Part shown: piece by piece, positions 8,635 to 18,038 of the stretch
Numbering within the stretch: the stretch's first letter is position 1
How the letters are laid out: every line of letters begins with the position of its first letter
DNA from: a virus
DNA length: 48,790 bases
Direction: 5' to 3' (one strand)
Virus record (IMG/VR): IMGVR_UViG_3300045933_000055
Location: 1-48,790 of that record
The notes under the pieces: generated by a model
Seen by the model: only the letters and a program-made list of their open reading frames with translations
What the model was told of the DNA's origin: nothing
Databases searched by the model: none
Translations under genes and position numbers: made by a program

Positions 8635-9483
8635 ATGACCTCGACCATCGCACCTCCGAGCACTCCGCAAGCCGCGCGGCAGGGCGGCGGCGGCGCCAGC
8701 GGACAGGGTCTTCCTCCGACAGGGCTGCAGCAGCAGCTGAACTCCCTGCGCGAGCAGTATCAGGCCTACCGGACCGCGCGCGCACCTGGGCTCGGCAGCG
8801 TCGGTGTCGACGTCAATCGCGGCGCCGGCCAGAACCAGCAGTCGCTGCGCGCCGGGCTCGTCGGGCAGCAGCAGCAGGGTCAGCCGATGCAGGCGACCAG
8901 CGGCGAAGCGCCGATGCCGGCGGGACAGACGTCGCTGCAGTCGCTGGCACAGCGCCTTGCCGGCAGCTACGGCTTGGCGATCGGTCGCGATCAGCTCGTC
9001 GACGCCGCGGGCAACTTCAACTTCACGCCGGATCAGCTGGCGAAGGCGAGCGGCGGCGCGGAGACGATGGGCACCGCTGCGGCGAAGCTGAACTACATCG
9101 CTTCGGCGATCCAGCGGCAGCAGACGCAGGACGCGATGAAGAAGAGTGAGGCGGCGCTGCAGGCCGGTCTCGGTGTCACGTCGAAGCGTTCGCGTGGTTC
9201 GGCGGTCGAGCAGCAGCAGCAGTTCTACTCCGGGCTCGCCAACCTCTATCAGAACCAGGACTACGAGGCCGCGGACTTCAGCTACTTCATCCAGAAGGAG
9301 CAGATGGACATTCAGGCCGAGATCCTGCGCAAGGTCGAGAAGCTGCAGAAGAAGAAGGCGCGAGCTGGCTTTTGGGGCGGCGTCGCGCTGACCGTCGTGG
9401 GTGTGGCATCAGGCAACGTCGCGCTCGCCGGCCAGGGCGTCGCGATGGCGGGATCGAGCGCCGGCGAAACTGGCTACTTCTAA
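8635..9483 (+). CDS. Internal virion (ejection) protein with C-terminal membrane segment
   Basis: The 282-residue protein begins with a Gly/Gln/Pro-rich low-complexity stretch (1-100), continues as an Ala/Gln-rich helical region, and ends with a lysine-rich coiled segment followed by a hydrophobic Gly/Ala/Val stretch at about 245-275. The architecture resembles the smallest T7-like core protein (gp14), which leaves the virion first and inserts into the outer membrane. The ATG follows a TAGGAT site. It is the first of three consecutive ejection-type genes. Assignment is by position and architecture, not by conserved residues. Confidence 0.55.
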   Translation: MTSTIAPPSTPQAARQGGGGASGQGLPPTGLQQQLNSLREQYQAYRTARAPGLGSVGVDVNRGAGQNQQSLRAGLVGQQQQGQPMQATSGEAPMPAGQTSLQSLAQRLAGSYGLAIGRDQLVDAAGNFNFTPDQLAKASGGAETMGTAAAKLNYIASAIQRQQTQDAMKKSEAALQAGLGVTSKRSRGSAVEQQQQFYSGLANLYQNQDYEAADFSYFIQKEQMDIQAEILRKVEKLQKKKARAGFWGGVALTVVGVASGNVALAGQGVAMAGSSAGETGYF

Positions 9484-9493
9484 GGGACCACCT

Positions 9494-10786
9494 ATGCCTA
9501 CGCAGAAGACCGTCGACACCCGTGCAATGCTCGCCGCCGGCGAGAGCGGCAGCGCGGCCGTGCAGCGCGCCGCCGAGCTGCAGTCGCAGGAAGCCGACGC
9601 CAGCCGCCGGCAAGGCCTGCAGACCGCGCAGATGGTCGGCGAAACGCTGCAGCGCGGCGAGGAGCAGAAGCAGCAGCAGCGCCAGTTCGACGCGAGCCAG
9701 GCGCAGCGCGAGAGCGAGTTCACGCGCCAGCTCGGTCAGGAAGAGGCGCGGCTCGCCGAGACGACGCGCGCGAACCGTATGGGCGAGGCGCTGCGCGCCG
9801 ACGAGCAGGACATCGAGATGGCCGACAAGGGTCTCGAGTCGAAGGGCACGTCGCGCGCCGACAAGCTGAAGGCGGAGATGGACCGCGGCGCGCAGCAGAC
9901 CGGCGCCGGTCAGCAGCAGGACCCGGAAGAGCAGGCGAACGCGCAGCGGTTCGACGAGCAGGCCGGCAAGCCGCTCGAGGTCGCCGGACCCGAGCGTCGC
10001 ACGATCGCCCCGACGGAAGCACGGACGTCGGCGGAGGCAAGCAAGGCGACGACGAACCGGATGAACGCGCAGGCGAACTACCTCAACGCCGTGCGCAACT
10101 TCCAAGAGGCGAAGCTGAAGGGCAAGGACGGCGACCCCGAGACGCTGAAGCGCGAGCTGAACAACCTGCAGCAGCCGATCAAGTCGGCCGCGAAGCTGTT
10201 CGACGCCGGGAAGAAGGGCGACATGACCGCTTCGCAGTGGGACGACCTGAAGGCGCTCGCCGAAGGCAACCCCGACACCGCGTTGCAGCAGGAGCTCGCC
10301 GCGAAGAAGTTCGGGCCCGCGACCGGTCGCTTCCTGCAGAACCGCGTGTCGCAGAGCGCGATCCAGTTCATGGCGGTCACCGGCGACATGCCGGACGGCG
10401 ACCTCGTCGACATGGCGGCGCCGGCGATGCGCCAGTTCACGCAGAGCGCCGAACAGATGCAGCTCTACCTGAAGGGCGCCGACGTGAACGGTCTGCTCTC
10501 CGGCGCGCTCGGCATCCAGTCGCTGGCCGATCGAAATCGGATGGTGAGGAAGCTGACGGCGCAAGCCATGATGCAGCAGATGGCGAACCCGAAGCCGAGC
10601 GGTGGTGCAGTGATCCCGTCGCAAGGCGGGAAGGCGATGAATCCGCAGCCGCAAGGCGGAGCGAAGTTCGACGAGAAGAACTCGTTCGTCGGCCGGCAGC
10701 TGCGCGAGGGCTTGGTGCCGCAGCAGCAGGCGCCAGGCAAGCGTTCGAGTCCTGTCATGGGTGAAGGGGGCACGCAGCCGAAATGA
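9494..10786 (+). CDS. Coiled-coil internal virion (ejection) protein
   Basis: ATG 9494 sits 6 bases after AAGGGA; the product has 430 residues. Residues about 15-200 are strongly Ala/Gln/Glu/Arg-rich and heptad-like, including a Q-K-Q-Q-Q-R-Q run. The C-terminal half is more globular and ends in a basic, Pro/Gly-rich tail. It lies between the gp14-like and giant ejection genes, where T7-like phages encode gp15-type core proteins, but no family motif was recognised. It ends in an ATGA overlap with the next gene, implying coupled synthesis. Confidence 0.5.
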   Translation: MPTQKTVDTRAMLAAGESGSAAVQRAAELQSQEADASRRQGLQTAQMVGETLQRGEEQKQQQRQFDASQAQRESEFTRQLGQEEARLAETTRANRMGEALRADEQDIEMADKGLESKGTSRADKLKAEMDRGAQQTGAGQQQDPEEQANAQRFDEQAGKPLEVAGPERRTIAPTEARTSAEASKATTNRMNAQANYLNAVRNFQEAKLKGKDGDPETLKRELNNLQQPIKSAAKLFDAGKKGDMTASQWDDLKALAEGNPDTALQQELAAKKFGPATGRFLQNRVSQSAIQFMAVTGDMPDGDLVDMAAPAMRQFTQSAEQMQLYLKGADVNGLLSGALGIQSLADRNRMVRKLTAQAMMQQMANPKPSGGAVIPSQGGKAMNPQPQGGAKFDEKNSFVGRQLREGLVPQQQAPGKRSSPVMGEGGTQPK

Positions 10787-13700
10787 ACGAGGTCCCGACG
10801 TCGGGACTGCCTAGCGAGCAGGAACCCGGCGCTCGCGCGGCAGTCGTTCAAGATCCGAAGCCTGCAGCTCCGCAGCAGCAGGAAGTGTTCGATCCGCCGT
10901 CTCCTGGCGAAATCTCGTCGTTCGACTTCCTCGAGTCGTCGACGAACGAGATCAACCGTGCGGCCGAGTCGAACGACTTCCGCACCGTCGATCGCCTGAT
11001 GGACGCGCAGCTGTCCGAGGTGATGCAGGGGCTGGTGCTCGAGGACTTCGGCACCGGGCGCACGGGGAACGTGATGACGCGCCGCATGACCGGTGCGCAC
11101 CCCGAGGTCAACCTCGCCGCCGTGTCGATGCAGATCGTGCGTCGCAACATGGAGATGGACGACGTGCTCGCCGCGAACGGCTGGCAGGCGCTCGAGGCGA
11201 AGGGGAACGAGATCGTTCGCCTCTACAAGGAACGCAACGGCGCCGACAAGGTCGAGGTGCGCGCCGGCATGACGCCGGAGGAGATGTTCCAGGCGAGCCA
11301 GCAGTTCGAGCCGGTGATGGTCGATCCGAACGAGATCGCCGAGTTCCGCCAGCAGCTGCAGCAGCTCGACGCGAAGCTCCGCCCGCTCGGCACCTCCGTT
11401 TGGACCGACCCGCGCACGTCGCGCATCGCGAACATCCTGCAGACGAGCGCCGAACCCGGCCGTGCCGGCTACCTCGCCGACAGCGAGCAGAACATCAACG
11501 ACCAGCTCGGCGGCTTCACGAAATACGTCGGCCTTCCCGTGGTCGAGGGCATCGACGCATTCGTTGGCACCGCTGCACAGGTCGGCGTCGGCGCGCGCGA
11601 CATCCTGCACCGGCTCGGTGTCGTCTCGCTCGACGGACTCACGCAGGGCAACACCGAAGCGGTCTACAACGCGCCCACGTCGTGGGTGCAGGACCAGGAC
11701 GGGCAGTGGTATCACAACGGCGGCAAGGTCGGCGCCGTCGAGCTCTACGCTGGGATCTGGTATTCCCTGACCGGTGAGCTGATCGACCAGCAGATGGCCG
11801 AATACGCCGACACGAAGGCGCGAGCGGCGATGCAGGCGAGCGGCATCCAAGGGCTCAACGTCGGGCTCGGTCAGTTCATGGGCTCGATGGCTGGCTTCCT
11901 CGGAACGGGCGGCCCTGCGATGAAGGCGGGCGGCTTGCTGACGAAGGGACTCGGCGTCGCGGTCACCGGCGGCAAGGCTGCGCAGTCGCTGTCGCGCACG
12001 ACGAAGATCGTCTCGATCCTCGCCGAGCGGTCCGGCGCCGCGGCGGCGCTCGGCGCGATGGAGGCGGTGAAGAGCGGCCGAGTCGAGGGCTACGGTGCTG
12101 CGACGCTGCACGGGACGATCATGGCGGTCCCGATGATGGTGATGGGGGCGATGGGCGATCGCCTCGAGCGCACGCTGCGGCGCTACAAGAGCCTGCCGGG
12201 CCCGGTCGCCGCTGGCCTCGCTGGCACCGTCGAGGGCATCGGGCTCGACCTGGGGACGTGGGAAGCCGGCTGGCAGTTCGTGAAGGACCCGAGCGACGAA
12301 ACCTTCAGCAACCTCGCCCAGCAGGTGCTCGTCAACGCGGTCGGCAACGGCCTCCTGCGCGGCTCCGGCATCACCGGGGCGCCGCCGGCGCACGAGTTCG
12401 CCCTGCCGCCCGACGTGCAGCGCCAGCGCAAGCAGGAGCGCCGCGCGCGCGCCGCCGGCACCGAGCCGCTCGAGGTCGCCGCGGAGCGCGGCGCCGCGCC
12501 GGAGACCGCGCAGGCGCTCGGCGAGGCGGAGACCATCCGCCGGCAAGCGGTCGGCGTGGAGCCGGAGGTCGCGATGGCGGCGACGCGGACCGTGCGCGAA
12601 GCCGAGCAGCGCATGGACGTCGAGGAAGCCGGTCTGGCGAAGACCGAGAGCGAGAAGCTCAACGAGCGCCGCGTGGCGAAGGATCGGCTCGACGCGATCG
12701 CCAGCATCGAAGCAACGCCGGAGAGCCGCGCCGAAGCGACCCGCGTGCTCGAGCAGTCGCGCCTGGCGTTCGGGAAGGACTTCCCTCAAGTCGTCCGCGA
12801 TCGCGCGCGCGCCCTGAAGGACGACGGTTCGATGGTCGAGCAGCTCCTCGGAAAGAAGGCGGCGGCCGACTTCCGCGACTCGAACCTGTCGCTCGGCCAG
12901 CTCAAGGACGAGTTCAAGGCGCTCGCCGAAAAGCAGCGCAACCCGGAGACGCGCCTCACGCCGGAAGAGCGACAGCGGATGATCCGGTTGCTCGATCTGG
13001 CGAACAAGCGTGCAGCGATCGACGTCCCGCGCGGCATCGCGAAGGTCGCCGATCGGATGCGTCAGGACTTCGACGCCGGCAACGAAGCGCAGCGCGAGAT
13101 GCTCGAGGCCGGCGCCGTCGTGAAGGCGCTGCTCGGCCGCGAAGGTGGTCCGACCACGACCGACATCGTCACCGCTCGCAACAAGGAGCTCGCCAAGCAG
13201 GGGATCACGCTGCCGGAGCGCGCCGAGCTGCAGGCACAGCGCGCGAAGGAAGGCGGCGAGGATGCCGAGCTGGCGGCGATGGCGAAGAAGCTCGGCATGT
13301 CGGTCGAGCAGCTGCGCGCGGAGATGGGCGAGCCGGAGACGACCGCCCAGCGCGTCGAGCCGACCCCCTCCGGAAGGGTCACCGAGCAGGTGCCGGGGCG
13401 CGAGCCGGGCCCGATCCGTCCCGTCGCCGACAAGGGCAGCCCCGAGTCGCAGATGGTGCAGGAGGGCGGCAGGGAAGGCCTCGAGCCCGACCGGCCGGCG
13501 CCGCCGGACCGCGGCAAGGAACGCGCGCCACGGCCGCTGTCGCCCGAGGAAGAGCTCCTGCGCGGCGTCGCCGAGGCGAAGGCGCCGCCGGCGCGCGGCC
13601 CCGGCACCCCGGCGTCGCTGCGCATGCAACCGTCCCTCGAGCAGGAGGGCGTGCCGGGCACGAAGCCGATCCGCGCGAGCGACGTGCTGAAGGAGATGGC

Positions 13701-16700
13701 CGGCTTCGACGGCGACCCGGTTCGCGCGCCGATGCGCAAGGGCGTCGGCATGCGCGGCCGGATGTCGACGAAGGGCGTGCTCGGCTGGTATTCGCTGCAC
13801 GAGGACATCGTTCGCCTGAAGGGCGCGCGAGACCTCGTCGTTGCCGCGCACGAGTGGTCCCACGCGATGGACCTGGCGACCGGTGCCACGAAGAACCTGC
13901 GCGCGCTGACGCCGGCGGAAGCCGACGGCTTCATCAAGGCCGCGCACCCCTACTACCCCGGCTACGACAAGCTGCCGAAGCGTTCGCAGATGATGGAGTC
14001 GTGGGCCGAGTTTTGGGCTCGGCACATGCTCGACGATCCGACGTTGAAGGAAGAGACCGGCGCCTTCCACGACTTCGCGATGAACTGGATCGCCGATCCG
14101 AAGCGCGCCGGCGTGCTGAAGCAGATGCAGCGCATCCAAGCGGCGCTGCGGCAGTATCGCGATCAGGGCGCGGTGTCGCGCGTTCGCCAGACGGCCGTGC
14201 TCGAGTCGGACCGCGAGTCGGTGCAGGATCTGAAGGCACGCGGCGTGATGGAAGACACGACGTTCGCGCGAGCGAAGGCAGCTGTGCGCAAGGCCTGGGA
14301 CGTGCTGATGCGCACTGCCGTCGACGACGTGCACGAGCTGAAGAAGGCGCAGGAGCGGTGGCTCACGATCGCGAAGGGCAGCAAGGAAAAGGCGATCGCG
14401 GCGCTGCAGGAGATGGACATCACCGCCAACCCGACGCGCCTCTACGACGCGCTGCGGATGACGGCATCGAAGCAAGCCGAGGCCTTCCTCGCGATCGGCA
14501 CGCACGACCTCGCTGGCAACCAGACCGGCGAGTCGCTGCGCGACGTCTTCGCCGACATCGGGAAGGACCGCTACGAAGACTTCATCACCTACCTCATCGC
14601 GAAGCGGTCGCTCGAGGTGCGCGACAAGGGACTGCCGACGCAGCTGGCGCGCGACGACTACCTCACCACGATCGAGAAGCTCGAGAACCCGGACTTCGTG
14701 AAGGGCGCGCAGCGAATCCGCGCGTGGAGCGATCGCCTGATCGACTTCGCGGTGGAAGGCGGCCTGTTCAGCAAGAAGCAGGGCGAGCAGATCAAGGGCA
14801 GCTACAAGACCTACATCCCGTTCCAGCGCGTGCTCGAGGGACCGGAGCAGCACGCTCCCGGCCGCGGCGTCGCCGAGCGCGGAACGGGCGTGAAGTCGAT
14901 GAAGGGCGGGCAGGAGGAGATCCGCGACCCGGTCAACGCTCTCGGCGACATGGCGCGCAACGTGATCGCGAAGACGCACCAGGCGATGGTCATGAAGGCG
15001 ATGGTGAAGTTCGGCATCGTCAACCGCGGTGTCGGCGGCTTCATCACCGAGGTCAAGCGCACGGTCATCCCGAAGGATCACCCGATGTTCGAGATCGCCG
15101 AGGCGATCCGTCGAGCTGGCACTCCGAGCGGGCCCGATGCCGAGTTCACGATCCAGACGCTGACGAAGACGCTCGAGGACATGGCTGCAGCTGGCGAGCT
15201 CGGCGCTTCGATCACGCTGTTCGGCCAGCAGACGATCCCGCGCGGAAGCCGGCCGATCATCGCCTACACGCCGCACTTCACCGAGGCCGAGCTCGCCGAC
15301 ATGACGCCGGCGCAGCAGCGCCTGGCGAAGCACAAGGACGGCCGTCTCCTGTGGCTCGAGGTCGACGTCAACGCCTACGAGGCGCTGATGGGAATCGACG
15401 TGCCGCAGACCATTCTCGACAAGCTGCCCGACGTCGTGCGCAACGTGGTCGAGGCGCCGACGAAGCTGATTCGAGCTGGCGCGACCGTGCTCTCTCCCGG
15501 CTTCGCTCTGCGCAACACGATTCGCGACGTCGCCGGCGACTACGTCTACACGAGCGATGCGAACAAGTCGTGGCTCTTCAGCGGCGTCACGCGCTTCGCT
15601 CGAGGCATGATCGAGCAGCGCGGCGACACGCAGGCCGCTCGGCTGTTCGATGCGCTCGGCGGCGGCGTCTCGACGTTCTTCTCCGGCGAGGTGGCTGCCG
15701 GTCGAACGTCGCGCGAGATGCTCAACCTGCACCGTGGCTGGTGGCAGCGCGCGCGGCACGCGATGGGCGCCTACGGCGACTGGCTGGCGCGCAACACGGA
15801 GCAGCCGCTGCGCACCGAGGCCTTCGCTCGCACGCGCGAGACCGCCCTGTCGGAAGGGAAAAGCGAGCTGCAGGCGAACCTGTTGGCGCTCGAGGCAGCG
15901 AAGGAGGTCACGATCAACTTCGCGCGCGGCGGCACGATCAGCCGCGCGATCAACCGGCTGGTGCCATACTTCAACGCCGGCATCCAGGGCAACCGCAAGT
16001 TCTTCATGACGCTCGCCGGCAAGAGCGGCGACGTCGCGAAGCGCAACGCCTGGCTGCGCGCGATCACCGGCATCACCGTTCCGACGATCGCGCTGTGGGC
16101 TCTGAACCAGGACGAGGAGTGGTATCAGGAGCTGCCCGAGTGGCGCCGCTTCAACTACTGGAACTTCAAGCTGCCGGGCCTCAACGAGATCGTCTCGATC
16201 CCGAAGCCGTTCGAGCTCGGCAAGATGTTCGGAAACGTCCCCGAGATCATGCTCGATCAGCTGGCGGTCGAGAACCCGATCGCGGTCACCGACGCAGTGA
16301 AGGACTCCGTCATCTCGCTCGTGCCGCAGGTGCCGATCCCTGCGATCATGAAGCCGCTCGTCGAGGTGGCGACGAACCACGACTTCTTCACCGGCCGCGA
16401 CGTGGTGCCGGAGTGGCTGCAGGCTTCGCGCATGCCGGAGGATCAGCGCACCGCCTACACGCGGTGGTTCGGCGACGTCGGCGCCGGCATGGCGCGCGCG
16501 CTCGGCATGGACCCGTCGCCGATGGTTGTCGAGCACCTCGTCGACGCCTACACCGGCGGCATGGCTGGCCGGCTCTCGGACTCGCTGTCGTCGGCCGGCG
16601 GCGTGGCGTCGATCTTCAGCGGTCAGGGACCCCGCGATCTGCCCGTCGTCGGCACCCTCTTCCGTCAGGGTGCGTTCGAGCAGTCGCGCAGCGTGCAGCG

Positions 16701-16908
16701 GATCTTCGACCTCGATGCCGAGTTCACGCGCATGGCCGGCAGCGACCAGCTCGAGCCGGAGCAGAAGGCAGCGCGGCGACAGGTGTCGCAGGCGAAGGAC
16801 CAGATCGCAGACTTGAAGGCGCAGGCCAGGGCAGGCACGATCAGCCGGGCTGAAGCCGACCAGCGAGCGATGGAGATCGCCCGCGAAACCCTCGAGAGGA
16901 TTGACTGA
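10783..16908 (+). CDS. Giant polyvalent internal virion protein (2041 aa) with HExxH motif and LPD38-like region
   Basis: The longest gene in the window encodes 2041 residues. Residues about 360-470 are a Gly/Ala-rich hydrophobic region that could cross a membrane. A charged coiled region spans about 540-990. A zinc-protease signature H-E-W-S-H lies at 1023-1027, with a plausible third ligand in E-S-W-A-E-F-W at 1072-1078 (Glu1072 or Glu1076). From about 1346 to 1750, segments such as S-P-G-F-A-L-R-N-T-I-R-D match my recollection of the large polyvalent protein-associated domain LPD38. Position and size fit the largest ejection protein (T7 gp16 equivalent), delivered into the host at infection. 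Whether the metallopeptidase cuts cell wall, host protein or virion protein is unknown; no separate lysozyme domain was seen. Confidence 0.7.
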   Translation: MNEVPTSGLPSEQEPGARAAVVQDPKPAAPQQQEVFDPPSPGEISSFDFLESSTNEINRAAESNDFRTVDRLMDAQLSEVMQGLVLEDFGTGRTGNVMTRRMTGAHPEVNLAAVSMQIVRRNMEMDDVLAANGWQALEAKGNEIVRLYKERNGADKVEVRAGMTPEEMFQASQQFEPVMVDPNEIAEFRQQLQQLDAKLRPLGTSVWTDPRTSRIANILQTSAEPGRAGYLADSEQNINDQLGGFTKYVGLPVVEGIDAFVGTAAQVGVGARDILHRLGVVSLDGLTQGNTEAVYNAPTSWVQDQDGQWYHNGGKVGAVELYAGIWYSLTGELIDQQMAEYADTKARAAMQASGIQGLNVGLGQFMGSMAGFLGTGGPAMKAGGLLTKGLGVAVTGGKAAQSLSRTTKIVSILAERSGAAAALGAMEAVKSGRVEGYGAATLHGTIMAVPMMVMGAMGDRLERTLRRYKSLPGPVAAGLAGTVEGIGLDLGTWEAGWQFVKDPSDETFSNLAQQVLVNAVGNGLLRGSGITGAPPAHEFALPPDVQRQRKQERRARAAGTEPLEVAAERGAAPETAQALGEAETIRRQAVGVEPEVAMAATRTVREAEQRMDVEEAGLAKTESEKLNERRVAKDRLDAIASIEATPESRAEATRVLEQSRLAFGKDFPQVVRDRARALKDDGSMVEQLLGKKAAADFRDSNLSLGQLKDEFKALAEKQRNPETRLTPEERQRMIRLLDLANKRAAIDVPRGIAKVADRMRQDFDAGNEAQREMLEAGAVVKALLGREGGPTTTDIVTARNKELAKQGITLPERAELQAQRAKEGGEDAELAAMAKKLGMSVEQLRAEMGEPETTAQRVEPTPSGRVTEQVPGREPGPIRPVADKGSPESQMVQEGGREGLEPDRPAPPDRGKERAPRPLSPEEELLRGVAEAKAPPARGPGTPASLRMQPSLEQEGVPGTKPIRASDVLKEMAGFDGDPVRAPMRKGVGMRGRMSTKGVLGWYSLHEDIVRLKGARDLVVAAHEWSHAMDLATGATKNLRALTPAEADGFIKAAHPYYPGYDKLPKRSQMMESWAEFWARHMLDDPTLKEETGAFHDFAMNWIADPKRAGVLKQMQRIQAALRQYRDQGAVSRVRQTAVLESDRESVQDLKARGVMEDTTFARAKAAVRKAWDVLMRTAVDDVHELKKAQERWLTIAKGSKEKAIAALQEMDITANPTRLYDALRMTASKQAEAFLAIGTHDLAGNQTGESLRDVFADIGKDRYEDFITYLIAKRSLEVRDKGLPTQLARDDYLTTIEKLENPDFVKGAQRIRAWSDRLIDFAVEGGLFSKKQGEQIKGSYKTYIPFQRVLEGPEQHAPGRGVAERGTGVKSMKGGQEEIRDPVNALGDMARNVIAKTHQAMVMKAMVKFGIVNRGVGGFITEVKRTVIPKDHPMFEIAEAIRRAGTPSGPDAEFTIQTLTKTLEDMAAAGELGASITLFGQQTIPRGSRPIIAYTPHFTEAELADMTPAQQRLAKHKDGRLLWLEVDVNAYEALMGIDVPQTILDKLPDVVRNVVEAPTKLIRAGATVLSPGFALRNTIRDVAGDYVYTSDANKSWLFSGVTRFARGMIEQRGDTQAARLFDALGGGVSTFFSGEVAAGRTSREMLNLHRGWWQRARHAMGAYGDWLARNTEQPLRTEAFARTRETALSEGKSELQANLLALEAAKEVTINFARGGTISRAINRLVPYFNAGIQGNRKFFMTLAGKSGDVAKRNAWLRAITGITVPTIALWALNQDEEWYQELPEWRRFNYWNFKLPGLNEIVSIPKPFELGKMFGNVPEIMLDQLAVENPIAVTDAVKDSVISLVPQVPIPAIMKPLVEVATNHDFFTGRDVVPEWLQASRMPEDQRTAYTRWFGDVGAGMARALGMDPSPMVVEHLVDAYTGGMAGRLSDSLSSAGGVASIFSGQGPRDLPVVGTLFRQGAFEQSRSVQRIFDLDAEFTRMAGSDQLEPEQKAARRQVSQAKDQIADLKAQARAGTISRAEADQRAMEIARETLERID

Positions 16909-17216
16909 TGAAGTGGCTCTTCACCGTGTGCCTAGCACTCTTCGCCGCCTGCGCCGGCTCCCCGCAACCGACCGAGCTGCCGCCGTTCGTCAAGTCCGCG
17001 ATCGCGGTCGCCAAGGGCGTCGGCGACGCGGTGCTGCGGCAGAAGGGCGCCGCGGAGCTGAAGCGCAGCGTGCCAGAGCTGGTGCCGCTGATCGACGTCG
17101 ATCCGGCCGACGAGCAGATCACACTGGCCGAAGTCGAGTCCTTCCTGCGTAGCGCCGCCGAGAACCCCGAGCAGGTGGCCTTGCTCGTGGCAACGCTCTT
17201 CCTGCTGAGGCAGTAA
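16908..17216 (+). CDS. Small lipoprotein, possible lysis (spanin-type) protein
   Basis: The 102-residue product starts with a lysine, a hydrophobic run, and L-F-A-A-C at 11-15, a near-canonical lipobox (Phe at -3 is less usual), so Cys15 is the likely lipidated residue. The mature part is mixed helical, without the proline richness of classical Rz1. The start shares its A with the stop of the giant ejection gene. Being last but one in the late operon, beside a small membrane protein, is where lysis genes often lie. An outer-membrane spanin or another envelope lipoprotein are both possible. Confidence 0.5.
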   Translation: MKWLFTVCLALFAACAGSPQPTELPPFVKSAIAVAKGVGDAVLRQKGAAELKRSVPELVPLIDVDPADEQITLAEVESFLRSAAENPEQVALLVATLFLLRQ

Positions 17217-17218
17217 CC

Positions 17219-17500
17219 ATGTCGGGAGGCGATGTGAAACTCACGCCTGACAAGACCTGGATTCCCGTCGGAGTAGCCGTTGCGGGGCTTGCCTCGCTCG
17301 TCGCTGGTGCTGTATGGGTGACCTCGTCGTTTCAGTCGCTCGAGTTCACCAACAAGCAGCTCGACCAATCTGTTCGCCGCGTCGAGCAAACGCTCGAACG
17401 GTTGCTCGCGGACGGAGTCAGCACCAGGCAGGCGCAACAGTGGATCGAAATCTTCAAGGCGCGGAACCCGTCCCTCAACGTGCCGGACCTTCCGAAGTAG
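17219..17500 (+). CDS. Small membrane protein with coiled coil (holin or inner-membrane spanin candidate)
   Basis: The 93-residue product has one hydrophobic segment at about 15-34 followed by an amphipathic coiled region at about 38-65. This topology is seen in inner-membrane spanins and in some single-span holins. The ATG follows GAGG and lies two bases after the lipoprotein stop. Together with that neighbour it could form a lysis pair, though no endolysin is recognised nearby. A second hydrophobic reading (17501-17601) continues in another frame after the stop; see findings. Confidence 0.5.
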   Translation: MSGGDVKLTPDKTWIPVGVAVAGLASLVAGAVWVTSSFQSLEFTNKQLDQSVRRVEQTLERLLADGVSTRQAQQWIEIFKARNPSLNVPDLPK

Positions 17501-17605
17501 CGCGGGTCCGGCCGCTGCCCGGCCGCGGCGCCGTTCTGGCGGTGGCGGCCTTCACCGTTGGCGCGTGGTGGGCGATCGGGGCCTTCTTCGACTGGTGGTA
17601 AGCCC

Positions 17606-17626
17606 CCCTGGATCAGCCGCCCAGGG
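17606..17626. terminator. Weak hairpin at the convergent junction
   Basis: CCCTGG (17606-17611) pairs with CCAGGG (17621-17626) around a 9-base loop between the ends of the rightward and leftward arms. No T-run follows on either strand, so intrinsic termination would be weak. The position between converging operons is the main support. Confidence 0.25.
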
Positions 17627-18038
17627 CCGCCAGGATCGCTTCCCGCCAGCCGCCGGCCGGCGCCGCCCAGGGAATCGACTTCCGGTCGGCGGTCGCCTCG
17701 AGCACGGCTGAGAATGGCAGGGCGAGCGTCTCTTCGCCGTTACGCCAGAGCAGCATCGACACGGCGCCGCAGCGGTGCGCCAGCTCGAGGGCGTTCCACT
17801 GGTGAGGCTGCAGGCCGTTCGTGCCGGCGCCGATCGGCAGCGACCGCCGCTTCACCTGCTTGCACTCGATCACGATCGCACGGCCGTCGCGGCGCCAGCC
17901 GAAGAAGTCGACCGGGGTTTGCTGCATCTCCTCCGGCACCTTGAAGACGAAGGCGAGGTTCGCGTTGTAGAGGTCGCGGGCGAACGCGCGCATGTCGAGT
18001 TCGAGTTGGTTCGTCATGCGATGCGCGAGGTTGTTCAC
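17613..18038 (-). CDS. RecU-like Holliday junction resolvase / PD-(D/E)xK nuclease
   Basis: GTG 18038 overlaps the methyltransferase stop (GTGA), giving 141 residues; an ATG at 18017 (134 residues) is the alternative. The core reads P-V-D-F-F-G-W followed by A-I-V-I-E-C-K-Q-V-K-R-R-S-L-P, the PD-(D/E)xK nuclease pattern with acidic Asp44 and Glu58 and catalytic Lys60. Pattern order and spacing resemble RecU-type resolvases. It probably resolves branched phage DNA before packaging. It is the last gene of the leftward arm. Confidence 0.65.
   Translation of the reverse strand: MNNLAHRMTNQLELDMRAFARDLYNANLAFVFKVPEEMQQTPVDFFGWRRDGRAIVIECKQVKRRSLPIGAGTNGLQPHQWNALELAHRCGAVSMLLWRNGEETLALPFSAVLEATADRKSIPWAAPAGGWREAILAALGG

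Noticed and set aside
10465-16536. A very long open frame on the minus strand opposite the giant ejection gene
   Set aside because: Its Arg/Leu/His-rich composition is that of an antisense shadow of a high-GC gene, and the plus strand has coherent domains. The same applies to minus-strand frames at 1100-2683, 4200-7544, 38372-40201, 43276-44361 and 44377-45639.
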